From NCBI GenBank assembly GCA_030704615.1, contig CM060732.1, positions 37,057,053 to 37,121,052 on the forward strand: a stretch of DNA of 64,000 nucleotides, given 5' to 3'. Below the pieces are notes generated by a model. That model did not search any database. It saw only the letters and a list, made by a program, of their open reading frames with translations, and was not told the origin of the DNA. This DNA comes from Takakia lepidozioides. Lineage: Eukaryota; Streptophyta; Takakiopsida; Takakiales; Takakiaceae. Positions within the stretch are counted from its first letter, which is position 1. Every line of letters begins with the position of its first letter. A program made the position numbers and the translations under genes. Below are positions 12,901 to 23,500 of the stretch, one piece after another.

Positions 12901-13162
12901 GCACCAGTGGTTACCAAACTGATAATTGGTGCCTCAACAGTGTGGTTGTAAAGAGCTTGAATGTTGTTTGCTTGACAGGTACATGCAAGTTGGAAATGCA
13001 GTTGCAGTCCCTGTTGCAACAGCACTTGGATACTCCCTGGGAAAGTCCATTCTCCACCAGTGTACAACAGAAGACGAGACCATAGAACTCCCTCGCCATT
13101 TTCCACACAGCCTTACCACACCCCTGGGTGTACTGGATCTGCCTGACAATGAGGAGATTTGA
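993..13162 (+). CDS. CMT: Chromomethylase: plant DNA (cytosine-5)-methyltransferase with BAH and chromo domains
   Basis: CMTs methylate cytosine in CHG/CHH context on chromatin marked by H3K9 methylation, in the nucleus. Exons read by eye: 993-1454 (basic, disordered N-terminus), about 2067-2107, 2719-2824, about 3430-3539, 4137-4256 and 4921-5029 (BAH domain, e.g. RIIEFFE and QWFFRAGDT), 5310-5557 (methyltransferase motif [15 protein letters not shown]), 5735-5800, 6386-6667 and 7205-7263 (chromodomain, [11 protein letters not shown] then [15 protein letters not shown]), 7517-7583, 7722-7964 (catalytic GGPPCQG and MENV motifs), 8220-8306 (GLPQFRMR), 8791-8859, 9868-9957, 10131-10218, 10421-10545, 10714-10815, 10971-11014, 11565-11634, 12474-12577 ([13 protein letters not shown]), 12979-13162 ([11 protein letters not shown]; stop at 13160). 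Reading phases join correctly from 4137 to the stop. Borders between 1455 and 3430 are uncertain and an extra small exon is possible. The chromodomain sits between motif I and the catalytic PCQ motif, the CMT signature that excludes MET1 and DRM. All catalytic motifs are intact. Introns hold two exon-border duplications and SINE-like insertions. Confidence 0.95.
2503..2752 (+). repeat. Tandem duplication (period about 125 bp) copying a CMT splice acceptor and exon start
   Basis: Copy 1 (about 2503-2626) and copy 2 (about 2628-2752) are near-identical direct repeats. Each contains a pyrimidine-rich tract, a TTTCTTTGCAG acceptor and the first part of the BAH exon encoding [10 protein letters not shown]. 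Copy 2 continues into the real exon (2719-2824). In copy 1 the frame runs from LGTEGVSLG into a TAG, so use of its acceptor would truncate the protein. Copy 1 is therefore a decoy exon just upstream of the genuine one. Confidence 0.85.
3070..3120 (-). mobile_element. SINE-like tail fragment in a CMT intron
   Basis: Read on the minus strand, this has a TCCACCTT motif followed by GGGTGAAGTGACACCATAATTTACC. The same ordered motifs occur at 11285-11430, 57100-57240, 60270-60330 and 62381-62445. It appears to be a 3' fragment of that family; the tRNA-like head is not seen. Confidence 0.5.
6192..6272 (+). mobile_element. Diverged SINE-like tail fragment in a CMT intron
   Basis: The stretch shows AAAGCAGTAGTCCTTTGAGG, then GGCACCATGCTTTACGCCTC and CTTCAGCAGGAGTC. 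This is the order of motifs of the SINE-like copy at 11285-11430 (GGCAGTAG, CATAATTTACGC, CTTCAGGAGGCGTC), with an insertion between them. No A/B box head was recognised upstream. Confidence 0.45.
6968..7078. repeat. 57-bp direct tandem repeat in a CMT intron
   Basis: Two head-to-tail copies begin at 6968 and 7025, each reading GGGATTTAATGGTAATCTTT and ending in CTGTTGACAGTTCTGTTGCT. They lie wholly in the intron that splits the chromodomain coding sequence (6668-7204), so no coding effect is expected. Confidence 0.85.
9361..9760. other. Unclassified insertion-like block with paired TTCnnGAA palindromes, CMT intron
   Basis: This part of the roughly 1-kb intron 8860-9867 differs in composition from its T-rich surroundings. 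It has short AGTAAGT repeats near 9382, TTCTAGAA at 9451-9458 and TTCCAGAA at 9481-9488 (heat-shock-element-like), and a TATTTAATAG TATA-like stretch near 9560. That would fit a solo LTR or a promoter-bearing transposon fragment, but no target-site duplication or terminal TG/CA pair could be defined. Confidence 0.3.
11285..11430 (+). mobile_element. tRNA-derived SINE-like element in a CMT intron
   Basis: A Pol III A-box-like TAGCCCAGTGG lies at 11296-11306. A B-box-like GGGTTTAAGTGTCC lies at about 11338-11351, roughly 42 bp downstream. Then comes a tRNA-unrelated body with TCCACCTT, GGCAGTAGTCC, CATAATTTACGCTTCCTTC and GGAGGCGTC. The box spacing fits a tRNA-derived SINE. It is the best-preserved copy of the family in the window and lies in the intron between exons 10971-11014 and 11565-11634. 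Confidence 0.65.
11781..12577 (+). repeat. Direct duplication (about 370-417 bp offset) including a CMT exon
   Basis: Unit A (about 11781-12148) and unit B (about 12149-12577) share long stretches in the same order: CACTGGACCTTGTCAGAAG, GCAATGTAAAT, GTGCAACATAGTTT, GTCAGACACATGAGTGATAA, TTCAAATTAAAAATG and then an acceptor plus exon. Unit B has about 49 extra bases before the exon. The functional exon is in unit B (12474-12577); unit A carries a broken copy. Confidence 0.85.
12057..12148 (+). pseudogene. Duplicated, frameshifted CMT exon (potential poison exon)
   Basis: A cccccag acceptor at 12051-12056 is followed by a near copy of the exon at 12474. The first 18 codons match ([17 protein letters not shown]), then Arg becomes Trp. 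One extra T after GGCTTCCCT gives an immediate TGA, at a site where the real exon continues [12 protein letters not shown]. Similarity fades before a matching donor. If spliced in, it would end the protein before the last methyltransferase motifs. Confidence 0.8.
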
Positions 13163-13969
13163 GACTTGGCAGTTTGCGAAGGCTTAGTTCCTAACCATGG
13201 GTAGATTTGGTCGACTCTCCATGAGTCCAGAGCCATCTTAAACTTGAGGCAAGCTCCAGTCTTGACATCCAAATTGTGGCATTTAGATAACAGTGATTCA
13301 AAAGCAATAAAGTAATGTACTGACATTCCACGCAGCATCCTTCATTTTGTTTGTCTGGTCATCAGTCTTGGGTGACTGCTTTTAACGGGCCACCTAATCA
13401 TAATTTGTCACCAAGTTTGATGAATTTTGGTTAAGGTTAACAGAGGTGTATCTACTAATTTTGCAATTTAATTGGAATTATGCAATGTCAGAAAGTTGCA
13501 TAGTGCATGCTGTTTCATGTGCTACTCCTGACCAGGGAGGTGGTCAGCCATGACATGTTATAATCCAAATTTGGAGTGTTGGAGAAACTCCATGGTACAC
13601 TCAACAGTAAAGACCTTCACTTGTGCTGCTATTTTCTGAAAGAATTTATAGCTGCCCTTGCCTTCCTTGCTGCTTGGATTATGATGCATGATCAGCAAGC
13701 TTTCTGATTGAAGATTGGGCTCAGCATTTGTCATGTTTTTGCAAGAATTAGCAAGAACTATGCGACTGTAGCTAGCAGTGAAATGCCTCTGTGCATGATG
13801 CTGCAGTATCTCCACCACCCACCACCCTCTGACCTCCATATTAGTGAGCCTGGCCAGCTGCTTGACTAGTTGATCATGTGTGATATTGTAGCTTCACAGC
13901 GATCCCCAGCTGCTCGCCAACAATCATCTCTCAGCTCCCCAACAAGATCTCTCAGTGCCTGCTGGTAAG
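13163..13969. other. Convergent 3' intergenic region between CMT and the TPR gene
   Basis: No gene seen. An AATAAA at 13306-13311, about 145 bp after the CMT stop, is a plausible polyadenylation signal for CMT. The remainder probably holds the 3' UTRs of the two converging genes. Confidence 0.5.
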
Positions 13970-15473
13970 TTATGACTGCAGCCTGGTGGAACCCTGTTTG
14001 GCATCTCCTGAATTGGGATCCAAAACAAGAGCCTTTTGATATGCTTCAATAGCTTTGACTTTCTCTCCGGTCTTTTCATAGCAGGCCGCGAGCATGCACT
14101 GCACCTTCACATTGTCAGAGCACAAAGCCAAGGAATCTTCCATGTCTGAGATAGCTGCTTCCATCCCTCTCTTTCCCTTTGACTGCTCCAGCAGCAGGCC
14201 TGGCAACCATACAACTACTGAATTAGCAAAGGCAGCTTGATATCACTCGACTAAAGTGGATAGATAATTCTGGCCCGCTAATTACAGGGAAGCCATTAGA
14301 GTTATCCGTAAAGTGAGCCTGAGTTTGGTACCCAGTTTGGACCCGAGTTTCTCATTTCATCCTGAGTTTGATTAAATCCGCAAAGTTCAGAAAACTGGGC
14401 ACGAAGTCAGAAAAGAGGGCACCAAATCAAAACTGGAAATGAGGGCAATGGCTGCTCGTTAGCTCTGACTGCCTCAGCCTTGACCAGGAACAAAACTCGG
14501 GTCCAAACTCCTGCCACGACCATTTCCCTATGTCCTGACAGTTTGGTCCCTGTGTTTTTTTCTAATGGTACCCTCAGGTCCTGAGTTTTGAGTCTCATGC
14601 CCACTTTTGGCCAAACTCAGGGTTCTCATGCCGAGTTTGGGATTCTCATGTCGAGTTTGGGACCCATTACGGATAACTCTAATAATTGCCTTAAGGGACC
14701 TCCCCCTGCTGGCTTCCAATCTAATAAAGCTTTGTCCAGGGCTGTTTGCTATTCACAATTGGTCTCTAAGCAGTCTTGGAAGACTTGAGGCATCCAACTG
14801 AAGAAAGTTTGGTAATCCAAGGAGTAATCTGCAAGATGATTCATGTCATGCAGGATGATTCCAGACCTGAAACATTTGCAAAGCTTGCCTGCAGTTCGGA
14901 TTTTTTATGCATCTATCATGTCACTGATGCATTTGACATTGCTACCAGAATTTCCTCCTTCAAATTTTGTTGCTTGCTGCTGAAGGATTGTTGAGTACAA
15001 CTTGCTAAGCTCACACTTGTCTGAACCTGCTCCTACAATCTGACAGCATCCCCAAGCCACAGAAGAGAACCTGCTCGCTTGGCCAAAGCCTCTGCCTTCT
15101 CAGAGCTGGAGAGACTCCGAGATGCAGGCCGAGCAAGAGCTGTGGATAGAGATCGAAGAGCCGCAGCAGAGCGCCCCATTTGCTCCAGTCCCAAAGCCTT
15201 GACAATATGAAGGGCGGCATCCTTGGGGTCCAGAGCTATGGCCGCATCGGCCTCGGCCACGACCCCTTGTGCCAGCTTGCGGCCTGCGCCCACGCTGCCG
15301 GCGCTGCGGGAGCGTGCCAGCAGCTGCGCAGCCTTCACAAAATGGCGACGAGACTGTGTTCGCCTTGCCCCACGAGCTCGTGTCCTGCTTACCACTGCAT
15401 TTCCTAGGCCTCTTACTGCATACATCAATCCCAACCCGAGCACCGCCATTACCACCATCAGAACGATCTCCAT
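13970..15473 (-). CDS. Small membrane-anchored TPR-repeat protein
   Basis: A plant TPR-like protein of unknown biochemical role. Exon 1 (about 15473 down to 15037) starts at the Met of MEIVLMVVMAVLGLGLMYAV, a hydrophobic N-terminal segment. A basic stretch follows (RRTQSRRHFVKAAQLLARS), then an alpha-helical repeat (EADAAIALDPKDAALHIVKA and SAAALRSLSTALA). The last exon (14199 down to 13970, stop TAA at 13970-13972) encodes a clear TPR (VQCMLAACYEKTGEKVKAIE, then AYQKALVLDPNSGDAK). A short middle exon near 14741-14684 (reading DKALLDWKPAGGGP) is likely but its borders and phase are not settled, and another may lie between 14750 and 15036. An upstream in-frame Met at 15491 is less likely because the hydrophobic anchor begins at 15473. 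The gene converges on CMT. A MITE-like element sits in the intron before the last exon. Confidence 0.7.
14295..14683. mobile_element. 389-bp MITE-like element with perfect 17-bp terminal inverted repeats
   Basis: The left end ATTAGAGTTATCCGTAA (14295-14311) is the exact reverse complement of the right end TTACGGATAACTCTAAT (14667-14683). Inside are several subterminal GAGTTTGG units near both ends. There is no coding capacity. If the duplicated target is TA, the ends would be GAGTTATCCG, which would suit a Tc1/mariner-type MITE; the superfamily is uncertain. It lies in an intron of the TPR gene. Confidence 0.85.
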
Positions 15474-16597
15474 TTGGGACGTGTTTCTCAACCTCCCTCC
15501 TTCTTGCCCCTTTCTGCTTCCCTCCTGTGCTTACAAACCCACTTTCGCCAGAGGTTGCATATTGTTTGTGATCGTTCCCTTCCGCACTGCTTCTGCTTCT
15601 CAACCTCGTAAACTCACTTGGCAATTCTGGAACGAACACTGTCACCACACCGATCCCTCCCCACCTCGTCTCCCCGCCTGAAGCTTGATCCCCCAATTTT
15701 GGGCATTCACCAGAAAAGAAGCAAACTTCCTTAACCCAAGTCAGGCCCACAGCAGCTCTCAACACCTAATGCCTCTCTCTCTTTCTCTCTCGCTCCGTCT
15801 TTCTCTATGGCTGCTTCTGAAATGTCGCTTGCAAAGAGTGCAGATTGCAGATTCTCGAAGTCCGACAAATTTGGGTCAATGGCATGTTCGCGTGCATGAT
15901 CTTCATCTGGTCAGTCATTGGTCGTCTGGACTTGTTTAAGTGAAAGAAACCGGGGCCCGAGGCAGAGAAGTCTGTTTAGTGTACAACGGTGTTGACCTGT
16001 AGACTAGATATGTTTCAGTGCGACGTATTTTTGGAAGGACTGTTGTGCAGCTATCTTGCTGCAGGTATGGCCACTGCGCAGGGAGATGAAATAGCGAAGG
16101 CGTTCTACTGCCCCTGCGATGCGCAGGCGGGAAGGCTCACATCATGGTCCAGATCAAAGGGCCAGGGTGCGGAGGTTGTATGGGTATCGACTTCGGAAAA
16201 GCCTGGGCCCCAGACCCTCGAGAATGACGACTATGAAGCCCCTCCAGGTTCCAGAGATTCCAGAGAAAGGTAAAAGGATTAAGATGTTTGGGAATTTCTT
16301 CTGGGATCTTTAAACTGTGTATGTTGGAGCAATCCAGGCTCCATATTGTCCTTGACCCATCCCAGCAGAACACACCCGTCTTGGTATCTAGAAGAAGTTC
16401 ATTTTCTGGTCATACCGGGGGTCATCGACACCCTTGTCCTCGTTCTCAGTTCCTTCAGCAGCAGCTGCTATGTGAATTGTAGTACATATTTTTCTTCTCT
16501 TGGTATAATGTTTCTTTCACCTACATTCCCTCGAGAACCAGTTGCGGGGTTTCCACCCCACCGCAGATTTCACAGGGCTTGCCATAGCGAACGACAA

Positions 16598-16631
<34 letters not shown>

Positions 16632-17303
16632 AACGCAAAATGTTGCACGGAGAGACGGAGGGTCCCTCCATCAGAGAAAGGTTTTACTCAATTTGGTGGG
16701 GATTAAGGGCTTACCGCGTCACATCATCTGCGTCCAGGAGAACAGCCTTCGTGGCTATCATCGAGCTCCACTCTCGATGCTACCTCTGCGGATGAACTCC
16801 TCCAGGGCGTCGATGTAAACGCCTACGAGCATAGTGACAGTGGGCAGCCCTGCTTCACGAGAAAGTTGCTGTGGACATTCGCGGATAGTTCTCCACCTGC
16901 CCTCTCTCCGCTAGGCTCTGTGTCACTTACATCCACGCCCTGGAGAGCTCAATTTTGTGGAAATTATGTGCTAGCTTTCTTCAAAAGAACTTCATACAGG
17001 AACAAAGATCTATGTTGAAGTGGTGTTTGCATGCAGGCCATAGATTAGCTCTGGCAGGAGTTCTTCTCAGATCCTTCACAGTGATGGGACAAGAGGTTCG
17101 CTAAGGTGAGCTGCCTTAGTTAGGACACCAAGGACTTGGGACTGAAGCTGGCATGATGATTTTTGTGTCGTGGATTGTATCTGCAGCAGCTAGACCGATA
17201 CAGATATCAATTTTGTTCTTTCCAACATCACCGGTTCTTAGTAGGTTATTCTTTGGCAGGGCATGAATCAAGTTCTCAAGGTTGTTCCCTCCTATTCAAA
17301 AAG
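15474..17303. other. Intergenic region upstream of the TPR (-) and PPR (+) genes
   Basis: No supported coding sequence. Divergent promoters of the TPR and PPR genes must lie here. A pyrimidine-rich CTCT tract occurs at about 15775-15805. Several open frames exist near 16000-16800 but show no domain, no codon regularity and no splice-consistent continuation. Confidence 0.4.
16601..16629. repeat. (GA)n microsatellite
   Basis: An uninterrupted run of about 14 GA dinucleotides, 5' of the PPR gene. GA/CT tracts are common in plant 5' regions. Confidence 0.95.
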
Positions 17304-19619
17304 ATGCAAGGAGCGTCGGTGGCTCTAGCCTGTCTATTCGATGCGGTGGGTGATTCTGTGGCTGCTCAGCTGCCCACTGGTGGCTTTTTGAAAAGTCCAA
17401 GAGCGCCAGACTTCTGGCGCACAAAGGAGGCCTTTTCGATTGAGGGCCAGTTGAACCCTTGCGTGAAAGCAGAGCTAGCTACCATGATACAAGGTCAAGC
17501 GCAATGTGGCGATGTGAGGACACTATGTAGGGCAGGGCAATTGAGAGGAGCAGTCCACATTTTGAACCATCAAAGCATTTCAGAAGATTCCGATACATAT
17601 GTCAGTCTCTTGCAGGATTGCATGAACATGAAGGCCCTAACAGAAGGAAAGCAGGTGCACAGTCACCTGATCCAAAGTGGACTTAAGCCAAACATCTTTC
17701 TACTCAACACCCTTGCCAACATGTATGCCAAGTGCGGCAGCATGGTTGATGCACGTCAAGTGTTTGACAAAATGCCTGAACGAAATTTGTTTACATGGAC
17801 TATAATGATGGGAGGGTATGCCAATCATGGGTATGGAAGGGAGGCTCTGGATATCTATGATCAAATGATAGGGGAAGGGGTGATACTGAACAGGGTCACT
17901 TTCATTTGTGTTCTCAAGGCATGTGGCAGTTTGGGAATCCTGGTGAAGGGCAAAGAGGTCCATGCTGCCATCATTAAGGCTGGAATTCCACCAGATATCA
18001 TTCTGGAGACTGCCCTTACTGACATGTATGCCAAATGCGGGAGCGTAAAGGATGCACGCCAAGTGTTTGACAATATGGCTCAACGAAATGTCGTGACATG
18101 GAACGCAATGATCACAGGATATGCCAAGCATGGGTGTGGTAGAGATGCTTTGGAGATATATGAGCAGATGATACGGGAAGGGGTGAAACCCAACAGGGTC
18201 ACGTTTATCTGCATTCTGAAGGCATGTGCCAGCCTCAGAGCCCTGGAAAGGGGCAAAGAGGTCCATACCAACATCATCAAAGCTGGAATTGTGCCAGATA
18301 TCATTCTGCAAACTGCCCTCACTGACATGTATATAAAATGTGGAAGCATGAAGGAGGCCCGCCAAGTGTTTGACTGTATGGCTCAGCGAAATATAATCTC
18401 ATGGAGTACCATGATCACAGGATATGCTCAGCATGGGTTTGGTAAGGAGTCTTTCAAGATCTATGAGGAAATGATACGCGAAGGGGTGACACCTGACAAG
18501 ATCACATTCATTTGCATTGTCAATGCTTGTGCCAGCCTTGCAGCTCTGGAGAAGGGCAAAGGGGTGCATGCTGACATCGTCAAAGCTGGGATCGTGTCAG
18601 ACGTCATTTTGGAGACTGCCCTTATTGATATGTATGCCAAATGTGGCAGCGTAAATGATGCACGTCAAGTGTTCGACAAAATGGCTAAGCGAAATGTGGT
18701 TTCATGGAATGTGATGATAGCAGGATATGGTCAGCATGGGTTTGGTTGGGAGGCTCTCTGGCTATTTGAAGAACTGATACAGGAAGGCTTGAAGCCGACC
18801 GTTATCACCTTTACATGCCTTCTGTCTGCATGTAGCCATGTGGGCCTTGTGGATGAAGGTGTTCACTACTTCGATTCCATGTTTCAAGATCATGGCGTTA
18901 CTCCTACAGTGGAGCATTTCGCCTGCGTGGTGGATCTTCTTGGCCGTGCAGGGCGGCTGAATGAGGCAGAGGACTTCATTAACAAAATGCCAATCGAACC
19001 AGGTCCTTCGGTGTGGGGGGCCTTGCTTGGTGCCTGCAGAATTCACTGCAATGTGAAGCTCGCAGAACGTGTCGCAAAATGCGTTCTCAAGTGTGATCCA
19101 CAGGATGCCGCAACTTATGTGCTGCTATCAAACATCTATGCTGCAGCTGGCAGGTGGGATGATACAGCAAAGGTTAGGAAAATGATGAAGGATAGAGGTG
19201 TGAAGAAGCAGGCAGGTCGTAGCTGCATTGAGGTTGACAACCATGTGAACACATTTGTTGTAGAAGACAAATTGCATCCGCAAATTGAGGAAATCCACGT
19301 GGAGCTGAAGAGATTGTCTGGGCTGATGAAGGAGGCTGGGTATGTGCCTGACACACGCTTTGTATTGCATGACGTGGAGGATGAGGAAAAGGCATCTTCT
19401 CTTTGCTACCACAGTGAGAAGCTGGCCATTGCTTTTGGGCTAATCAGATCGCCCCCTGGGACACCTATCCACATCATCAAGAACCTCCGGATGTGTGGTG
19501 ACTGTCACACTGCCACCAAATTCATCTCAAAGATTGTTGGGCGAGCAGTTGTCGTACGAGATGCGAACCGTTTTCACCACTTCCAAGATGGGGTTTGTTC
19601 TTGTGGGGATTACTGGTGA
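17304..19619 (+). CDS. Intronless PLS-class pentatricopeptide repeat protein with E and DYW domains
   Basis: Predicted C-to-U RNA editing factor of chloroplast or mitochondrion, 771 aa from the first in-frame ATG at 17304. Residues 1 to about 95 carry no repeat and may hold the targeting peptide. From about residue 97 there are five PLS triplets, with repeated [27 protein letters not shown] and [12 protein letters not shown]-type units. An L2/S2 pair ([25 protein letters not shown]) and E motifs ([34 protein letters not shown]) follow. The DYW domain has the zinc-site [11 protein letters not shown] and CGDCH, ending in the canonical Cys-Gly-Asp-Tyr-Trp. All deaminase-like residues appear intact. 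The frame is open upstream of 17304 to about 17163 but lacks an ATG, so the start is reasonable though a spliced upstream start cannot be excluded. The middle triplets are unusually alike, suggesting internal amplification. Confidence 0.95.
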   Translation: MQGASVALACLFDAVGDSVAAQLPTGGFLKSPRAPDFWRTKEAFSIEGQLNPCVKAELATMIQGQAQCGDVRTLCRAGQLRGAVHILNHQSISEDSDTYVSLLQDCMNMKALTEGKQVHSHLIQSGLKPNIFLLNTLANMYAKCGSMVDARQVFDKMPERNLFTWTIMMGGYANHGYGREALDIYDQMIGEGVILNRVTFICVLKACGSLGILVKGKEVHAAIIKAGIPPDIILETALTDMYAKCGSVKDARQVFDNMAQRNVVTWNAMITGYAKHGCGRDALEIYEQMIREGVKPNRVTFICILKACASLRALERGKEVHTNIIKAGIVPDIILQTALTDMYIKCGSMKEARQVFDCMAQRNIISWSTMITGYAQHGFGKESFKIYEEMIREGVTPDKITFICIVNACASLAALEKGKGVHADIVKAGIVSDVILETALIDMYAKCGSVNDARQVFDKMAKRNVVSWNVMIAGYGQHGFGWEALWLFEELIQEGLKPTVITFTCLLSACSHVGLVDEGVHYFDSMFQDHGVTPTVEHFACVVDLLGRAGRLNEAEDFINKMPIEPGPSVWGALLGACRIHCNVKLAERVAKCVLKCDPQDAATYVLLSNIYAAAGRWDDTAKVRKMMKDRGVKKQAGRSCIEVDNHVNTFVVEDKLHPQIEEIHVELKRLSGLMKEAGYVPDTRFVLHDVEDEEKASSLCYHSEKLAIAFGLIRSPPGTPIHIIKNLRMCGDCHTATKFISKIVGRAVVVRDANRFHHFQDGVCSCGDYW

Positions 19620-19949
19620 AACAATCATAATGCATGAAAGAAAACTCATCAAATGTGAGGGTGGAAAGGTCATTATTTCTGTGAGCAGACTACCAATACT
19701 GAAACCAACAATGTCTCATTTATCACAAAAGTCAGTACACTTTCCATGAGCTGCTCATGGTGATGATCTCTCTCTCAACCAGCAAAACCAAAGTATCTGA
19801 AATCTGAACCCAGTGACAGAAGAAAGCTTGACAAATACCTTTGAAGGCTCGAAGCTGAAACATTTAATTATTCCCCATGTGCCTCAGGCCACAGATCTCT
19901 GAGACATCCCCAAGGCCTACACAATCCTTGATCCCACTGTTTTTTGTGT
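19620..19949. other. 3' flank of the PPR gene
   Basis: No gene seen. Holds the PPR 3' UTR and ends at the T-rich tract that marks the tail of the adjacent minus-strand LINE. Confidence 0.4.
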
Positions 19950-20170
19950 TTTGGGTTTTTTTTTCTTTTTTTCTTTTTTTTCTTTTCAAACAGTGGGTAG
20001 AGGCCCTGGACAAGTTTATTGAAAATAGGGGAAAACAGGAGAACGGAGGAAAAAATAACCTCCAGGGATGCCATAAAGGCGTATCACATGGGGAACAGCA
20101 CTGATAGGGATGGGGGTGAACTGCAGGAACAAGCCGGATCGTGGTTAAACTATGGTGCCTTAGTGATGAT

Positions 20171-20266
20171 GATGAAAGAGCCCAAAGTCTTGAGATGAGC
20201 CAAAAGAAGAAGCTCCAGGATGATGAAGGAGCCCCAAGTCTTGAAAAGAACCAAAAGAAGGGGCAG
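20171..20266 (-). repeat. 51-bp tandem repeat in the LINE 3' UTR
   Basis: Two diverged copies, from 20171 and 20222, share GATGAA(A/G)GAGCCC, AAGTCTTGA and CCAAAAGAAG in the same order. They lie downstream of ORF2 in the 3' UTR of the first LINE, where such repeats are common. Confidence 0.7.
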
Positions 20267-20551
20267 AGAGCTGTAGTATGCTACCAATCCTAGGGGAAGG
20301 GTAACAGTATAACAAGTCCTGAAAACAAAGAGACTATCAACGACCGAAATCTAGATGCACTTTAGATTTAGAACTGTGGGTCTTGTTGTGCTTCTAGTTG
20401 ATGTCTGGTGCATCCGACTCAGCCGGTGACTTGCCAAGAGACGGGGAGGTGGTCGTGCCATGTAATTCGAGACTCATCGATTCTGGAGCAGAGGATGTCA
20501 TCTTTGGCCCAAGTGGTGTCGAAATCCGCAAGCAGCTGCCGGCTCCTGCCT

Positions 20552-23500
20552 TCACTGCACCTGTTGATGGCTGTTTTGCAAGGACACCCAAGCCTTACGC
20601 CCCTCAGTCATTAGATCCGAATACAATTTGCAGAGTATCAGTCTGATGATGCTGGGGCGTTTTCCCTCAAAGATCAAAACACATCTGGCCTTCCATATTG
20701 CCCATAGCATGTGTGCTCTAAGACAGGCCCAGATCGGGCATCCGTTCCAAGCAGCGCTTCTATGTAAATTAAGCAACATGAGAGGAGCTGATAGGGGTGG
20801 GAGGGCCTGCCAATGGGAATAGAAGCTTGCCACTATAGTCCAAATCCTAGCAGGAAGGTGGCAGGTGAGCAAAACATGCTCCAAGGTTTCATTGTAACCA
20901 CAGTTGCATATCAGGCAGGCAGGGTTCTGGCCCTGGAGGTTGGCTGCCACAGGGAGGATTAGGTTGGCTATCTTCCATAAGAAAGCACTGATTTTGGTAG
21001 AACGGTGCTTTGCCCAAATATCCTTCCAGATTTGCTTCCATCCCTTTTCTTGCAAGCTGAGGTTCCATTTTCCATTCCACTTAGCCGTGAAATTAGCTTT
21101 GCCCAGCAACAGTTTATAGCCAATCTTGACTTTGTACCCGAGGAGAGGTGTTTTTTTTTACATCCATCCAGGTCCATTCTCCCGGGTCAAGTTGAAGTCT
21201 GCTAAGGGGATAACGCAAGAACCATGTTAAGGGTGTCTTTTCGGCCCAGCAGAACTCTCCTCCAGGGGTGGCTTGGGATCTGGTATCCCAGTCAGAGCTT
21301 TGAAAACTCTAATTCTAAAGGCGGATTCCTGGCACATATGCCCTTGCCCGATATGCAGTAGGGTCCCTTCAAAGTCGGCTAGAAATCTTGGGCCTTCCCA
21401 GTGCAATGCAGAGCTGGAGATAGCTAGCAAGGCAAAGAATCTGTCGCCTTCATAGTTGTTGAACCAACAAGGGAGGCTGTTCTGCGAGTTGTCCCCCCCG
21501 GTCAGTAAAGGCTGAACGTATGACACTCCTTGCTTAATGTGCTCCCATCCGTGTCTGATAGAACTCGCGGAAATGAGCGTGGACGGGATGTTGGGAAGCA
21601 GAAAGCCTCCATTTTCCCAGATATTGGCTATGTGTGAGAGTCTTTTGGATTCCCAAGTAGCCCATTTTTTGTGAAGAGAGATTAGGGGGGCATAGTCCAG
21701 ATTGTTGTTTCCGAACAATGGCTGGCGAATTGCCTCCTCAAAGCAAAGCGCCCTTCTTTGAAACAAGTGCGGTCTGATCGACAGCCAGGCAGCCCAGATA
21801 GACCTCCATGCGGCACTCCCTGTGCATCTAGATTTTGTTGAACCGTGGGTCAACCACCTCAGAGAAGGAGCCCAAAAGGGGGAGGTAAGAGGAGTAGAAT
21901 CCACCAAGTGGGCTCTCACCAAGTTGCACCAGGAACTGTCGCCATGAACAAGAGCTCTTGGTATCCATTTGACAAGGAGGGCTTTAATCTGTAGGGAGGG
22001 ATCAATGATGCCTAACCCTCCTTCTTTTTTGGGCCTACATAGCTGCGCCCAGGAAACCCGAGCCCTCCTAGTTGGTGCTTGAGAGGAGGCACTCCAGAGA
22101 AAATTACGCATCAAAGTTTTGATATTACTAACCAGCTTACAGCCCGGGGACCAAACAGAGGTAGAGAACCAGATGGAAGCCAGCAAGATTTGATTGAGAA
22201 CTAAAGCTCTGCCAGCTAGGGAGAGCATGGCTGAACTCCAAAAGGCCAACTTTTTACGCAGCTTTTGCAGAATTGGCTCATACCTTTGATCCTCGGAGAG
22301 CCCGATTCCAACTTGGAAACCCAGGAGAGTATGCCCCATGCTTGGCTGGAGCCACTTGAGACCTAACTCTTGTCCCCAAGGCGCTCCATGGTGTCTTGTG
22401 GCACTTGGAGGAAGCTCCGTAAAGAGACCCACCGATTTATTCCAATTCACCTTCAGTCCAGAAGTAGAGTAGAATACCTGGAGAGCCTCAACTGCTCTGA
22501 TACTATTGGAGGCATCCCCGTTACTCAGCAAGAGGGTAGTGTCGTCTGCATACACAGACAGCTTCACAGGCGGGCCCTGCAGTAGATTCATGCGTACAAT
22601 ATCTTGCCTAGCAGTTAGGTAGTGCCCAAGAGCATCTGTTGCTATCAAAAAGAGGTATGGGGCCAATGGGCAACCCTGCCTGACGGATCTATGAAGAGGG
22701 AAGGATTTAGAAATGGTGCCATTAATCGTCACTTTGCTAGAGGCAGATGTAAGGAGCAACTTCACCCATCTAGAAAAGGAGGCTGGCAAGCCCATCTTTT
22801 CCATGACTCTATGTAGGAAGGTCCAATCAATATTATCAAACGTTTTCTCAAAGTCCAGCATGAGGATAGCCAGGGGCTGCTCAGACCTCTTGGCTTCATG
22901 CATAACCTCGTTTATAAGAAGCAGGTTGTCAAGAATCATTCTACCTTTCAGAAAACCTGTCTGTTCCGGTCTGATGACCCGGGATAGGATAGGCTGAAGT
23001 CTCGATGCCAATGCTTTGGCAATAATTTTGTAGGTGGTATTAAGAAGCGTGATAGGGCGGTAATTGGATATCAGGCTCCTGTCTCCTTTCTTAAAGATCA
23101 GCGTAATGAGAACTTCAGAGACCTGAGAGGGCATGATGCCCTTGGAGAGGATGTCCTTAGTTAATGCCACGAAGTCATCCACTATCGCAGATCATAAGGC
23201 TTTGAATAGTTCTACTGGCATACCGTCCAATCCTGGCATTTTGTCTGCCTTGAGAGATTGCAGGGCCTTTGCTAATTCCGTGTCCTTGAGGGGGGCATCT
23301 AGGTCATCTTTTTCTTTTGCATAGAGGAGAGTCGGGACATGCATGAGAATGATCTCAGAGGCTTGATCTGCCTCGGCAGAGGGGAGTCTCTTGGAGAAGA
23401 GAGCGGCGTAATGCTTTTCGGCAATGGTAGCCATTTCTTTTGGAGAAGAGCAAGAAATCCCTTCTGGATTTTTAAGAGTGGCAATTGCCAAGGCCATTCT

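Noticed and set aside
15100-15765. 221-codon minus-strand frame overlapping TPR exon 1
   Set aside because: Out of frame with the TM-TPR reading that matches known plant proteins; a shadow frame in GC-rich sequence.
16346-16795. 149-codon plus-strand frame containing the GA repeat
   Set aside because: The Arg-Glu run comes from the microsatellite; no conserved part and no splice-consistent neighbours.
17700-18365. 221-codon antisense frame inside the PPR gene
   Set aside because: Repeated shadow of the PPR repeats on the opposite strand; no independent support.
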